Below, in pieces: positions 1 through 8,617 of a stretch of DNA of 64,000 nucleotides (positions are counted from its first letter, which is position 1; every line of letters starts with the position of its first letter). Source of the stretch: Streptomyces sp. B93 (GTDB lineage Bacteria > Actinomycetota > Actinomycetes > Streptomycetales > Streptomycetaceae). The notes below the pieces were generated by a model. The model was not told where the DNA came from and did not search any database. It saw nothing but the letters and a program-made list of their open reading frames with translations. The stretch lies in NCBI RefSeq assembly GCF_018070565.1, contig NZ_JAGPXL010000036.1, forward strand, positions 1-64,000, read 5' to 3'. A program made the translations under genes and the position numbers.

Positions 1-87
1 TGCCCTCCTGGTGGCGGCCGTTCGATGTCCGCCGTCGCCGCGGTGGGCTCGGGGGGCGTTCCGGCATCGGCTCTGCTGGTCATCGCG

Positions 88-2334
88 TCACAGGCCCGCC
101 GCAGCGGACTCCTTGACGGGGGCGGCGTGCGGGGCCGCCGTCTCGGGGGCGTGGAAGTTCTCGCCCTCGACGTCGAGGTGGGGCAGCATCCGGTCCAGGC
201 GTCGTGGCAGCCACCAGGCCCGGTCGCCGAGCAGTGCCAGTACCGCGGGCACGAGGGTCATGCGCACCAGGAAGGCGTCGACGAGGACCCCGAAGGCCAG
301 GGCGAAGGCGATCGGCATGATGTCGGCGTCACGGGAGAACAGGAAGCTGACGAACACCGAGATCATGATGAGCGCGGCGGAGGTGACCACGCGGGAGGCG
401 TGCCGGGCTCCGCCCAGGATGGCGTTGTGGGCGTGGCCGTGGCGGTTGTAGTCCTCCCGCATCGCGGAGACCAGGAACACCTCGTAGTCCATGGCCAGTC
501 CGAAGAGCACGGACATCACGATGATGGGCACGAAGCTGGCCACCGACCCCTGGCTGGGCACGCCCAGCAGGTCCGCCAGCCATCCCCACTGGAACACCGC
601 GACGGTGGCTCCGAAGGCGGCGCCCACGGACAGCAGGAACCCGATGGTGGCCTTGACGGGGATGGCGATCGAACGGAACGCGATCATCAGCAGGAGCAGG
701 GAGAGGCCGACGACGACGATCACGAAGGGCACGAGCGCGCCGCTCAGCTTGTCGGAGACGTCGATGCTGACGGCGGTCATGCCGGTGACGGCGACGTAGC
801 TGCCGGTGGACTGGGCCACGGGCTGCATCAGGGTCCGCAGCCGGGAGACGAGGTCGCTGGTCTCCTCGGAGCGCGGCCCGGTGTCGGGGATGATCTGGAT
901 GCGTGCCGCCGTCTCGTCCTCGGCCAGGTCGGCGCCGCTGACGTCCGCGATGCCCGGCACTCCGCGCAGTTCGTCCTCGACGGCGACGGCCGTGGAGGTC
1001 ACGGTGGCCGGGTCGTCGTTCTCGACGAGTACGACGAGGGGGCCGTTGGCGCCGGGGCCGAAGGCGTCGCTGATCAGGTCGTAGGCCTGGCGGCTGGAAC
1101 TGCTGGTGGCGGCGGAACCCTCGTCGGTGAGGGCGAGCTTCAGCTCCATGCCGGGGACGGCCAGGGCGATGAGGGCGGCGGTGCCGAGGATCAGGTTGCG
1201 CACGGGGTGGCGCAGCACGCCCTGCGTCCAGCGCACGCCCATGCCGGGTGCCCGGCCGCCGTGTGCCGCGCGCCGACGGCCGAGGGAGGGCAGGAACCGG
1301 CGGCGCCGGGGAGTGGACCGGCGTGCCTTGGGGGCGAGCCGGTGTCCGGCCATGGCCATCAGCGCGGGCAGCAGGGTCACCGCCGTGACGACGGCCACCG
1401 CGACCGCTCCGGCGGACGCCAGGCCCATCGACGTCAGCATCGGCACACCGGCGACGGACAGACCGGCCAGGGCGATGAGGACCGTGGCCCCGGCGAAGAT
1501 GACGGCGCTGCCCGCGGTGGCGGTGGCCGTGGCGATGGACTGCCGGACCGGCATGCCCGCGCCGAGCTGGGCGCGGTGCCGGGAGACGATGAACAGGGCG
1601 TAGTCGATACCGACGGCGAGGCCCAGCATGATCGCCAGGGTCGGGGCGTTGTCGGAGATGCCGAAGACGGTGGCCAGACCGGCCATCGCGGCCATCGTGC
1701 CGACGATCCCGAGTACCGCGGTGATCAGCGGCAGACCCGCCGCGAGCATCGACCCGAAGGTGATCACCAGGATGACCAGGGCGACGCCCAGCCCGATCAG
1801 CTCACTCGGCCCGACGGGCGGGTGCGAGGACTCGTACGGTTCACCGCCGTAGACGGTCCTCAGGCCCGCCTGCTCGGCCGCGGCGCCCGCGGACTTCACG
1901 CCGTCCAGGGTGGCGGCGGGCACGTCGTCCTCCTCCTTGGTGGAGAAGGTGACCCGCGCCACCGCGGTCCGTCCGTCCGCGGAGACGGTGCCGCTCTCGG
2001 ACGGGTCGCTGACCTCGCTCACCCCCGGGACCCGGCCCATGGCCTCCAGACTGCTCTCCAGCGGCCCGCGCAGAGCGGCCTCGGTCACCTCGCGGCCGGG
2101 CGGCGCCCGGAACACGATCTGCGCCGACTGGACGTCCGGCTCGGGGAAGTGCCGTTCCATCCTGGTCAGGGCCGTCTGGGCCGGGGAGCCGGGAATGGAA
2201 CCGCTGTCCGTGAAGGACCCGGCGAAGGAGACTCCCAGGCCGGTCACCACACCGAGGGCGAGGAGCCAGCCGATCAACATCCTTCGCCACCGGCGAGCAC
2301 CCCACTCGCCCAGCCGGTACAAGAGCGTAGCCAT
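88..2334 (-). CDS. MMPL/RND-family membrane exporter
   Basis: This 748-residue protein has the duplicated layout of MMPL transporters: a first membrane helix near residues 20-40, a large extracytoplasmic loop, a helix bundle, then the same pattern again. The two halves carry the family aspartate-tyrosine motifs GIDYAL (near residue 243) and AMDYEVF (near residue 617), which in known members sit on the proton path. The ATG at 2334 is preferred over one 13 codons upstream because GAGGGA lies about 8 nt before it. Substrate is unknown; lipids or amphiphilic metabolites are usual. It lies 111 bp downstream of a same-strand LysR gene and may share its transcript. The 87 bases before the gene's end hold nothing recognisable. 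Confidence 0.93.
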   Translation of the reverse strand: MATLLYRLGEWGARRWRRMLIGWLLALGVVTGLGVSFAGSFTDSGSIPGSPAQTALTRMERHFPEPDVQSAQIVFRAPPGREVTEAALRGPLESSLEAMGRVPGVSEVSDPSESGTVSADGRTAVARVTFSTKEEDDVPAATLDGVKSAGAAAEQAGLRTVYGGEPYESSHPPVGPSELIGLGVALVILVITFGSMLAAGLPLITAVLGIVGTMAAMAGLATVFGISDNAPTLAIMLGLAVGIDYALFIVSRHRAQLGAGMPVRQSIATATATAGSAVIFAGATVLIALAGLSVAGVPMLTSMGLASAGAVAVAVVTAVTLLPALMAMAGHRLAPKARRSTPRRRRFLPSLGRRRAAHGGRAPGMGVRWTQGVLRHPVRNLILGTAALIALAVPGMELKLALTDEGSAATSSSSRQAYDLISDAFGPGANGPLVVLVENDDPATVTSTAVAVEDELRGVPGIADVSGADLAEDETAARIQIIPDTGPRSEETSDLVSRLRTLMQPVAQSTGSYVAVTGMTAVSIDVSDKLSGALVPFVIVVVGLSLLLLMIAFRSIAIPVKATIGFLLSVGAAFGATVAVFQWGWLADLLGVPSQGSVASFVPIIVMSVLFGLAMDYEVFLVSAMREDYNRHGHAHNAILGGARHASRVVTSAALIMISVFVSFLFSRDADIMPIAFALAFGVLVDAFLVRMTLVPAVLALLGDRAWWLPRRLDRMLPHLDVEGENFHAPETAAPHAAPVKESAAAGL

Positions 2335-2445
2335 CAATGATTCCCTCACTGCTAGGAAGCCGACCCGCCACATCCTGCTGAGCGGACTTGACGGCGGCCC
2401 CCCGGCGAACCTGAGGGTTTCTTGACGGTTCCCGCCCCGGCGCCG

Positions 2446-3360
2446 TCAGGTAGCCGGGGACTGCTCCTGCGCCCGCCGCAGCCGTAGCGGGAGCCGCTCG
2501 GCGAGGTACTCGATGAGCGCGCTGACCCGGCGCGGGACGTGCCCGTCCTCCTCCAGCAGGGCGTAGATGTCGGCGGGCGGTGTCGGCACCTTAGGCAGCA
2601 CACGGACGAGTTCACCGCGGTCCAGATGCGGTCCGACGTGCCACTCCGAGCGCATGATGATGCCCCGGCCCTCCAGTGCCCAACCGGTCACCACGTCACC
2701 GTCGTTGCTGGAGAGGCCCCCGTGGACCCGCACATGGCGGGGCCGGTCCGCGTCCCCGAAGCGCCACAGCGCGAAGTCGCCCTCGTTCTCCCGCAGCACG
2801 ATGCAGTTGTGGTCGACCAGGTCCTCGATGCTCGCCGGGGTGCCGTACTCGGCGAGGTACGACGGTGCCGCGCAGGGCACCCGCCGGTTCTCGGCGAGCC
2901 GCCGCATGCGCAGCGACGAGTCGGGCGGCATGCCCACGTGGACGGCGACGTCGAACTCACGCCGGTGGGGCCGCAGCGGGAGCGCGGAGGTCTGCATCCG
3001 CACGTGCAGCCCCGGGTGGGCCGCCGCGAACTCGCCCAGGAGCGGGGCGATGTGCGCGCGGCCGAGACCGAGCGTGGCCTCGACGACCAGGGAACCGCGC
3101 AGCCCCGCGGCCCGGTCGGTGATCGTGTCCTCCAGCTCGCGCACCTGGTCGAGGATCGCCTCCACCCGGGCCGCGTACAGCTCGCCCTCCGACGTCAGCA
3201 CGAGCCGGCGGGCACCGCGCTGAACGAGCCGGACGTCGAGGCGGCGCTCCAGCGCGCTGAGGCGCTTGCTGACGACGGGCAGTGAGCAGCCGAGTTCCCG
3301 TGAGGCGGCCGTCAGGGTCTCACTCGACGCCACCACATGGAAGAACTGCAGGTCGTCCAC
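2446..3360 (-). CDS. LysR-family transcriptional regulator
   Basis: The N-terminus carries the LysR winged helix-turn-helix (LTAASRELGCSLPVVSKRLS), followed by a type 2 periplasmic-binding-like effector domain. I prefer the GTG at 3360 (VDDLQFF...), because it gives the usual short LysR N-terminus and has AAGGG upstream. An ATG at 3411 would add 17 basic residues but has no ribosome site. It is divergent from the dehydrogenase operon that begins at 3560, and the 199 bp between them hold nested inverted repeats with a T-N11-A core. It is therefore the likely activator of that operon. The effector is unknown, presumably an operon substrate. Confidence 0.9.
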   Translation of the reverse strand: MDDLQFFHVVASSETLTAASRELGCSLPVVSKRLSALERRLDVRLVQRGARRLVLTSEGELYAARVEAILDQVRELEDTITDRAAGLRGSLVVEATLGLGRAHIAPLLGEFAAAHPGLHVRMQTSALPLRPHRREFDVAVHVGMPPDSSLRMRRLAENRRVPCAAPSYLAEYGTPASIEDLVDHNCIVLRENEGDFALWRFGDADRPRHVRVHGGLSSNDGDVVTGWALEGRGIIMRSEWHVGPHLDRGELVRVLPKVPTPPADIYALLEEDGHVPRRVSALIEYLAERLPLRLRRAQEQSPAT

Positions 3361-3422
3361 GAGTGAACGGCCCTTGGACGCGGAGCGACCGGAACGGCGA
3401 AGGCTTTCCATGGGGGAAAACG

Positions 3423-3471
3423 TACCTTGCCAGTTACGGCCTTGTAACGGGTGTCACCGCTGGCCAAGGTA
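3423..3471. promoter_or_regulatory. Nested inverted repeats, probable LysR operator
   Basis: An inner perfect inverted repeat GTTAC-N6-GTAAC (3433-3448) contains the T-N11-A spacing of LysR boxes (T at 3435, A at 3447). It is enclosed by outer arms TACCTTGCCAG (3423-3433) and CTGGCCAAGGTA (3460-3471), complementary apart from one extra base. It lies between the divergent LysR gene and the catabolic operon. Assignment to this LysR protein is inferred from position and symmetry. Confidence 0.7.
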
Positions 3472-3559
3472 GGACCCATCGCGCCGTGGCCGGAATGCCT
3501 CCTCTTGAGAGTGCCGATCACCGGACGTGCGCCTCGATCACGTGGACTGGAGTGAATTC

Positions 3560-4720
3560 GTGCCGCAGACCTATCGCATCGCAGCGATCCCGGGCGACGG
3601 GATCGGCCGCGAGGTCGTTCCGGAGGGCCTGAGGTGTCTGCGGGCCGCCGCCGACGCCCACGGCTTCGAACTCGACGTCACCGAGTTCGACTTCGCCAGC
3701 GCCGACTACTGGCTGAAGCACGGCACGATGCTGCCCGAGGACTGGCGGGACGTCCTGGGCGGCTTCGACGCGATCTTCTTCGGCGCCGTCGGCTGGCCCG
3801 AGGTGGTCCCGGACCACGTGTCGCTCTGGGGCAGCCTGCTGCAACTGCGCCGGGGGTTCGACCAGTACGTCAACCTGCGCCCCGTCCGGCTGCTGCGCGG
3901 CGTCCGCAGCCCGTTGCGGGACCACCGGCCCGGCGACATCGACTTCTACGTCGTCCGCGAGAACACCGAGGGCGAGTACTCCAGCATCGGCGGCCGGATC
4001 TTCGAGGGCACCGAACGCGAGACGGTGATGCAGGAGACGGTCATGACCCGCACCGGCGTCGACCGCGTCCTGCGTTACGCCTTCGAACTCGCCGACAGCC
4101 GCCCCCGCAAGCACCTGACCTGGGCGACCAAGAGCAACGGGATCTCGATCTCGATGCCCTACTGGGACGAACGCGCCACCGAGATGGCCGCCCGCTACCC
4201 CGGTGTGACCGCGGACAAGGACCACATCGACATCCTGACCGCGAAGTTCGTCCTCCAGCCCGACCGGTACGACGTCGTCGTCGCCAGCAACCTCTTCGGC
4301 GACATCCTCTCCGACCTCGGCCCCGCCTGCACCGGCACGATCGGCATCGCCCCCAGCGCCAACATCAACCCCGACCGCACCCACCCCAGCCTGTTCGAAC
4401 CCGTGCACGGATCGGCCCCGGACATCGCGGGCCGTGGCATCGCCAACCCGGTCGGCCAGATCTGGAGCGGCGCGATGATGCTCGACCACCTCGGTGAGCA
4501 CGAGGCCGCCGCACGGGTGGTGACCGCGATCGAGGACGTGCTCGACGAGCAGCCCGACGCGGTGACCCCCGACCTCGGCGGCACCGGCAGCACACGGGAA
4601 CTGGGCGGGGCGATCGCGGCCCGGATCGCGGGCGGCGGGGGAGCGGCGCGCCATGCGTCCGGAGAGCGCCATACATCCGGAGAGCGCCATGCGTCCGGAG
4701 AGGAGATCGCGACGTCATGA
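3560..4720 (+). CDS. Tartrate/isopropylmalate-type NAD-dependent beta-decarboxylating dehydrogenase
   Basis: A member of the isocitrate/isopropylmalate/tartrate dehydrogenase family, which oxidises a 2-hydroxy acid and often decarboxylates it. It opens with IPGDGIGREV, has the RENTEGEYSS loop typical of tartrate dehydrogenases, the NLFGDILSDL metal-binding segment and the C-terminal EPVHGSAPDIAG motif. The GTG at 3560 has GGAG 7 nt upstream; an ATG at 3527 would add 11 residues without a better site. The last about 20 residues are a low-complexity tail made by an 18-bp tandem repeat, absent from typical relatives. The stop overlaps the next start (ATGA). It is the first gene of the operon. 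Exact substrate (tartrate, D-malate or another hydroxy acid) is not fixed by sequence. Confidence 0.9.
   Translation: MPQTYRIAAIPGDGIGREVVPEGLRCLRAAADAHGFELDVTEFDFASADYWLKHGTMLPEDWRDVLGGFDAIFFGAVGWPEVVPDHVSLWGSLLQLRRGFDQYVNLRPVRLLRGVRSPLRDHRPGDIDFYVVRENTEGEYSSIGGRIFEGTERETVMQETVMTRTGVDRVLRYAFELADSRPRKHLTWATKSNGISISMPYWDERATEMAARYPGVTADKDHIDILTAKFVLQPDRYDVVVASNLFGDILSDLGPACTGTIGIAPSANINPDRTHPSLFEPVHGSAPDIAGRGIANPVGQIWSGAMMLDHLGEHEAAARVVTAIEDVLDEQPDAVTPDLGGTGSTRELGGAIAARIAGGGGAARHASGERHTSGERHASGEEIATS
4648..4701 (+). repeat. Three tandem 18-bp repeats at the end of the dehydrogenase gene
   Basis: Units at 4648-4665, 4666-4683 and 4684-4701 follow GCGCCATGCGTCCGGAGA; the middle copy differs at two or three bases. 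In frame they encode RHASGE, RHTSGE and RHASGE. Each unit contains GGAGA, so the array places several Shine-Dalgarno-like motifs just before the next gene's ATG at 4717. Replication slippage would explain its origin. Confidence 0.9.
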
Positions 4721-6396
4721 CCCGACCCGTCTCCGATCCGATCGGCCTCGAGGTGCGCTGGGACCGGCTCGCCGCCGCCACCGACGAGGCGGCCGCCACC
4801 ATGCTGCGCACGGCCTTTTCCACGATCATCCGGGAGTCGAACGACTACACCGTCGTCCTGATGGACCGCGCGGGCCGCACCATGGCCGAGTCACGGGCCG
4901 GGATACCGGCCTTCGCCGCCCTGATGAGTTCGCTGACCGAGCTGGTCCTGCGGCGGTTCCCGCCGGACGAGTGGCAGGACGGCGACAGCGTCATCACCAA
5001 CGACCCGTGGATCGCCACCGGCCACCTGCCCGACATCGCCATGATCAGCCCGGTCTTCCACCAGGGGCGGCTCGTCGCGTTCACCGGCACCGTGGCGCAC
5101 TCCCCGGACATCGGCGGCACACCGTCGATGAGCGCGACCGAGCTGATCTCCGAGGGCATCCTGATCCCCCCGCTGCGCCTGTTCCGGGCCGGTCGGGTCG
5201 AGCAGGGCGTCAAGGACCTCCTGCTGACGAACGTACGGCTGGCGGACCAGGTGTGGGGCGACCTGGAGGCGCAGGCCGCGGCGCACGCCGTGTGCCGCCG
5301 ACGCGCCCGGGAGTTCCTCACCGACTTCGGGGAGGAGGACTTCGAGGACTTCGCGGCCCAGGTCCACGCGGTGACCGACACCGCGATGCGCACCGGTATC
5401 GGCGACCTGCCCGACGGCGTCTACCGCGCCAGCCTGGACGCGGACGGCGTCGAGGGGCACCCCACCCACATCGAGTGCGCGGTGACCGTCCGCGGTGCCG
5501 AGGTCGAGATCGACTACACCGGCAGCTCCGCCCAGGTGCCCTTCGCGACCAACTCGACGCTGAACTACACCCGCGCCTACTCCATGTACCCCCTGAAGAT
5601 CCTGCTGGACCCGTCCACGCGGACCAACTGGGGCTCGTACCGGTCCATCCGGGTCACCGCGCCCGAGGGCACCATCGTTAACCCGGCGTTCCCCGCGCCC
5701 GTCCTGGCCCGGCACCTCACCGGGCACCTCCTGTCCTGCGCCATCTACCAGGCGCTGGCACCGGTGCTGCCCGACCGTGTCATCGCCGACAGCGGGGGCG
5801 CCCCCGCCCTGCGGGTCCGCTTCGCCGGGGTCGACGACGACGGCCGCCCCTTCAGCCTGATGCTCTTCGCCAACGCGGGCATGGGCGCCTCCAAGGACGA
5901 GGACGGGCTCTCCACGACCGCCTTCCCCACCAACTCGGGCGGCGGCAGCATCGAGGCCCTCGAAGCCGCGTCCCCGCTGCACTTCCTGCGCAAGGAGCTG
6001 CGGCCCGGATCGGGCGGCCGGGGCCGACGCCGCGGCGGCCTGGGCCAGGACATCGAGGTGCGCAACCCGACCAGCCGACCGGTGCACATGGTCCTGCTCG
6101 GGGACCGTGAACGGCACCCGGCGCTCGGCCTCGCGGGCGGTGACCCCGGCGCCACCGCACAGGTCGTCCTGGACTCCGGCAAGCGCGTCCCCCTGAAGTC
6201 GGTCTCGCAGCTGGCCCCCGGCTCCTCGGTGGTCATCTCCTTCGCCGGGGGCGGCGGGTTCGGCCCGGCCGAGGAACGCGAGCCCGAACTCCTGATCGCC
6301 GACGAGCTGGCGGGCTACACCGCTCCGGCGCACCGGCACGACCCGCCCACCGCCCGGACGACCGGCGCGAGCACACCGAAGGAGGCGGCCCGATGA
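4717..6396 (+). CDS. Hydantoinase B/oxoprolinase-family subunit
   Basis: This 559-residue protein matches the HyuB half of the ATP-dependent hydantoinase/oxoprolinase/acetone carboxylase superfamily. It has the conserved NDPW..GHLPD segment near residues 90-110 and ends in a glycine-rich FAGGGGFGPAEER motif typical of the family. Length is normal for HyuB. It overlaps the dehydrogenase stop and the HyuA start by 4 bp each (ATGA), so the three genes should be translationally coupled. With HyuA it would form an ATP-using enzyme that opens or carboxylates a small ring or carbonyl substrate; which one is unknown. Confidence 0.92.
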   Translation: MTRPVSDPIGLEVRWDRLAAATDEAAATMLRTAFSTIIRESNDYTVVLMDRAGRTMAESRAGIPAFAALMSSLTELVLRRFPPDEWQDGDSVITNDPWIATGHLPDIAMISPVFHQGRLVAFTGTVAHSPDIGGTPSMSATELISEGILIPPLRLFRAGRVEQGVKDLLLTNVRLADQVWGDLEAQAAAHAVCRRRAREFLTDFGEEDFEDFAAQVHAVTDTAMRTGIGDLPDGVYRASLDADGVEGHPTHIECAVTVRGAEVEIDYTGSSAQVPFATNSTLNYTRAYSMYPLKILLDPSTRTNWGSYRSIRVTAPEGTIVNPAFPAPVLARHLTGHLLSCAIYQALAPVLPDRVIADSGGAPALRVRFAGVDDDGRPFSLMLFANAGMGASKDEDGLSTTAFPTNSGGGSIEALEAASPLHFLRKELRPGSGGRGRRRGGLGQDIEVRNPTSRPVHMVLLGDRERHPALGLAGGDPGATAQVVLDSGKRVPLKSVSQLAPGSSVVISFAGGGGFGPAEEREPELLIADELAGYTAPAHRHDPPTARTTGASTPKEAAR

Positions 6397-8462
6397 CCCG
6401 CACGGTCCGGATCGGCGTCGACGTCGGCGGAACCTTCACCGACCTGCTGCTGCACGACCCGCGCCGGGGACTGACCTGGCCCGGGAAGCTGCCCACCACC
6501 CCCCACGCCCCCAACGAGGCCATCACCGCGGGCATCGCCCGCCTGCTGGAGGAGACGTCCACCGCCCCCGGCGACGTCGCGGGCATCGTGCACGGCACCA
6601 CACTGGTGACGAACACCCTGCTGGAGCGCACCGGAGCCGCCGTCGGCCTGCTCACCACCAGCGGGTTCAGCGACTCCCTCGAAATGGGCCGGGAGATCCG
6701 CTTCGACACCACCGACCTGCTCGCCCGCCCGGCCCAGCCGCTCGTGCCGCGCCAGCTGCGCCGCGGCGTCCCCGGCCGGATCACCGCGGACGGCCGCGAA
6801 CTCCACCCCCTCGACGAGAGGGCCGTCCGCACGGCCGTCGACGAACTCGTGGACCAGGGCATCGAGGCACTCGCGGTCGCCCTGCTGCACTCCTACCGCA
6901 ACGCCGCCCACGAGCGCCGCGTGCGGGACCTGGTCGCCCGCTCCCACCCGGACCTCCCGGTCACCCTCTCCAGCGCCGTCGCCCCCGTCATCGGCGAGTA
7001 CGAGCGGGCCAGCACCGCCTGCCTGAACGCCTACGTCCAGCCCCTGATGTCGCGCTACCTCGACGACCTGCGGGACGACCTGACCACCATGGGCATCGAC
7101 GCGCCCCTGCGCATCATGCTCTCCGGCGGCGGTGTCACGACCCTGGAGGACGCCAAGCGGTTCCCCGTACGGCTGCTCGAGTCGGGCCCCGCGGCCGGTG
7201 CCATCGCGGCGGCCACCGTCGCCCGGGCACTGGGGGAGCACGACGTCGTCTCCTTCGACATGGGCGGCACCACGGCGAAGATCGCCGTCGTCCAGGAGGG
7301 CAGGCCCCGGCTCAAGCACGACTTCGAGGCGGGACGCGTCGACAAGTTCAAGCCGGGCTCGGGGCTGCCGGTGCGACTGACGGTCGTCGACATGATCGAG
7401 ATCGGTTCCGGAGGCGGTTCGATCGCGGCCCCCGACGCGCTCGGCCTGCTCAAGGTGGGACCGCGCAGCGCCGGTTCCGTGCCCGGCCCCGTCGCCTACG
7501 GCCGCGGCGGCGAGCGGCCCACCGTCACCGACGCCGACCTCCTGCTCGGCTACCTCGACGCGGAGAACTTCCTCGGCGGTGAGATGCGCCTGCGGACCCG
7601 CGAGGCCCACAAGGCGCTGACACGGGAGGTGGCGGGCCCCCTGGGCCTCGACACCACCGACGCCGCCGCCGGGATCGTCGAGGTGGTCACCGAGAGCATG
7701 GCCGCCGCCGCCCGTATGCACCTGTCCGAACAGGGCAAGGACCCCGCCGACTTCGCGCTGCTCGCGTTCGGTGGCGCCGGGCCCGCCCACGCCTACGGCC
7801 TGGCGAAGGCGCTGAAGATCCCACGGGTGATCGTGCCGATGCGCGCCGGGGTCATGTCCGCCTGCGGACTCCTCGCCGCCGCCCCCACGGTCGACGAGGT
7901 GCGCAGCCTGCCGTCGCCGCTCACCGGCGTCGACTGGGACCAGGTCGCCGCCCTGTACGACGACATGACGGCCCGCGCCACCGAGACGCTCCAGCCGCGG
8001 GACCCGGCGCTGGCGCATGTCCGCCGCTCGGTGGACATGCGCTACCTCGGCCAGGGCTTCGAGATCGAGGTCGACGTGCCCGAGCGGGACCTCGGCCCGG
8101 CCGGTGTCGGCCGTATCCGGGCCGCCTTCGAGTCGACGTACGGCGCGGTGTTCGGCCGCTGTCTCGACGGCGCCGCGGAGGTCGTGAACTGGCGGCTGTC
8201 GATGCGGCTGCCCGGTGACGGGACGTCGACGGTGGGCGGCCACCCGCAGGGAGGCGACGCCGGCCGCGGTGTCCGGCCGGTCCACTTCCCCGGACACGGA
8301 CTGCTGGAGGCGACGGTCTGGAACCGCTACGCCCTCACCCCGGGAACCGAGCTGGCAGGCCCGGCGATCTTCGAGGAACGCGAGTCGTCCTGCTCCTTCG
8401 GCCCGGACTGCCGGATCCGGGTCACCGACGACCTGACCCTGGTGGCCGAACTCGACCGGTGA
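6393..8462 (+). CDS. Hydantoinase A/oxoprolinase-family subunit
   Basis: The 689-residue product has the sugar-kinase-like ATPase fold of HyuA proteins. The first phosphate motif is GVDVGGTFTD near residues 8-17, HGTTLVTNTLLER follows near 70, and the second glycine motif FDMGGTTAK lies near residue 290. A C-terminal domain includes VDMRYLGQGFEIEV. It is the partner of the overlapping HyuB gene. 155 bp separate it from the MFS gene, so a further promoter there is possible. Role is inferred as the ATP-hydrolysing subunit; N-methylhydantoin, 5-oxoproline and acetone-type substrates are all known for the family. Confidence 0.92.
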   Translation: MTRTVRIGVDVGGTFTDLLLHDPRRGLTWPGKLPTTPHAPNEAITAGIARLLEETSTAPGDVAGIVHGTTLVTNTLLERTGAAVGLLTTSGFSDSLEMGREIRFDTTDLLARPAQPLVPRQLRRGVPGRITADGRELHPLDERAVRTAVDELVDQGIEALAVALLHSYRNAAHERRVRDLVARSHPDLPVTLSSAVAPVIGEYERASTACLNAYVQPLMSRYLDDLRDDLTTMGIDAPLRIMLSGGGVTTLEDAKRFPVRLLESGPAAGAIAAATVARALGEHDVVSFDMGGTTAKIAVVQEGRPRLKHDFEAGRVDKFKPGSGLPVRLTVVDMIEIGSGGGSIAAPDALGLLKVGPRSAGSVPGPVAYGRGGERPTVTDADLLLGYLDAENFLGGEMRLRTREAHKALTREVAGPLGLDTTDAAAGIVEVVTESMAAAARMHLSEQGKDPADFALLAFGGAGPAHAYGLAKALKIPRVIVPMRAGVMSACGLLAAAPTVDEVRSLPSPLTGVDWDQVAALYDDMTARATETLQPRDPALAHVRRSVDMRYLGQGFEIEVDVPERDLGPAGVGRIRAAFESTYGAVFGRCLDGAAEVVNWRLSMRLPGDGTSTVGGHPQGGDAGRGVRPVHFPGHGLLEATVWNRYALTPGTELAGPAIFEERESSCSFGPDCRIRVTDDLTLVAELDR

Positions 8463-8617
8463 ACCGGTGAGCACCCCGGAGCCGCACCACCACCCACCCG
8501 ACCTCGCGCGAGCGGTCCGAGCCGTGCCGCGCGCGACGGTCCCCGACCCCCCACGCCCACACCGATAACCTATCCAGTAGCTGCCCAGTATGGTGGCGGC
8601 GCGAAGGGACGACCCTG

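Noticed and set aside
25..2340. Long plus-strand open frame of about 770 codons opposite the MMPL gene
   Set aside because: It has histidine/glycine/arginine-rich low-complexity protein with no domain, while the minus strand encodes a full MMPL transporter. It is a GC-rich shadow.
4648..4701. CRISPR-like or mobile repeat
   Set aside because: Units are directly adjacent with no spacers and remain in frame with the coding sequence, so they are a simple tandem repeat.
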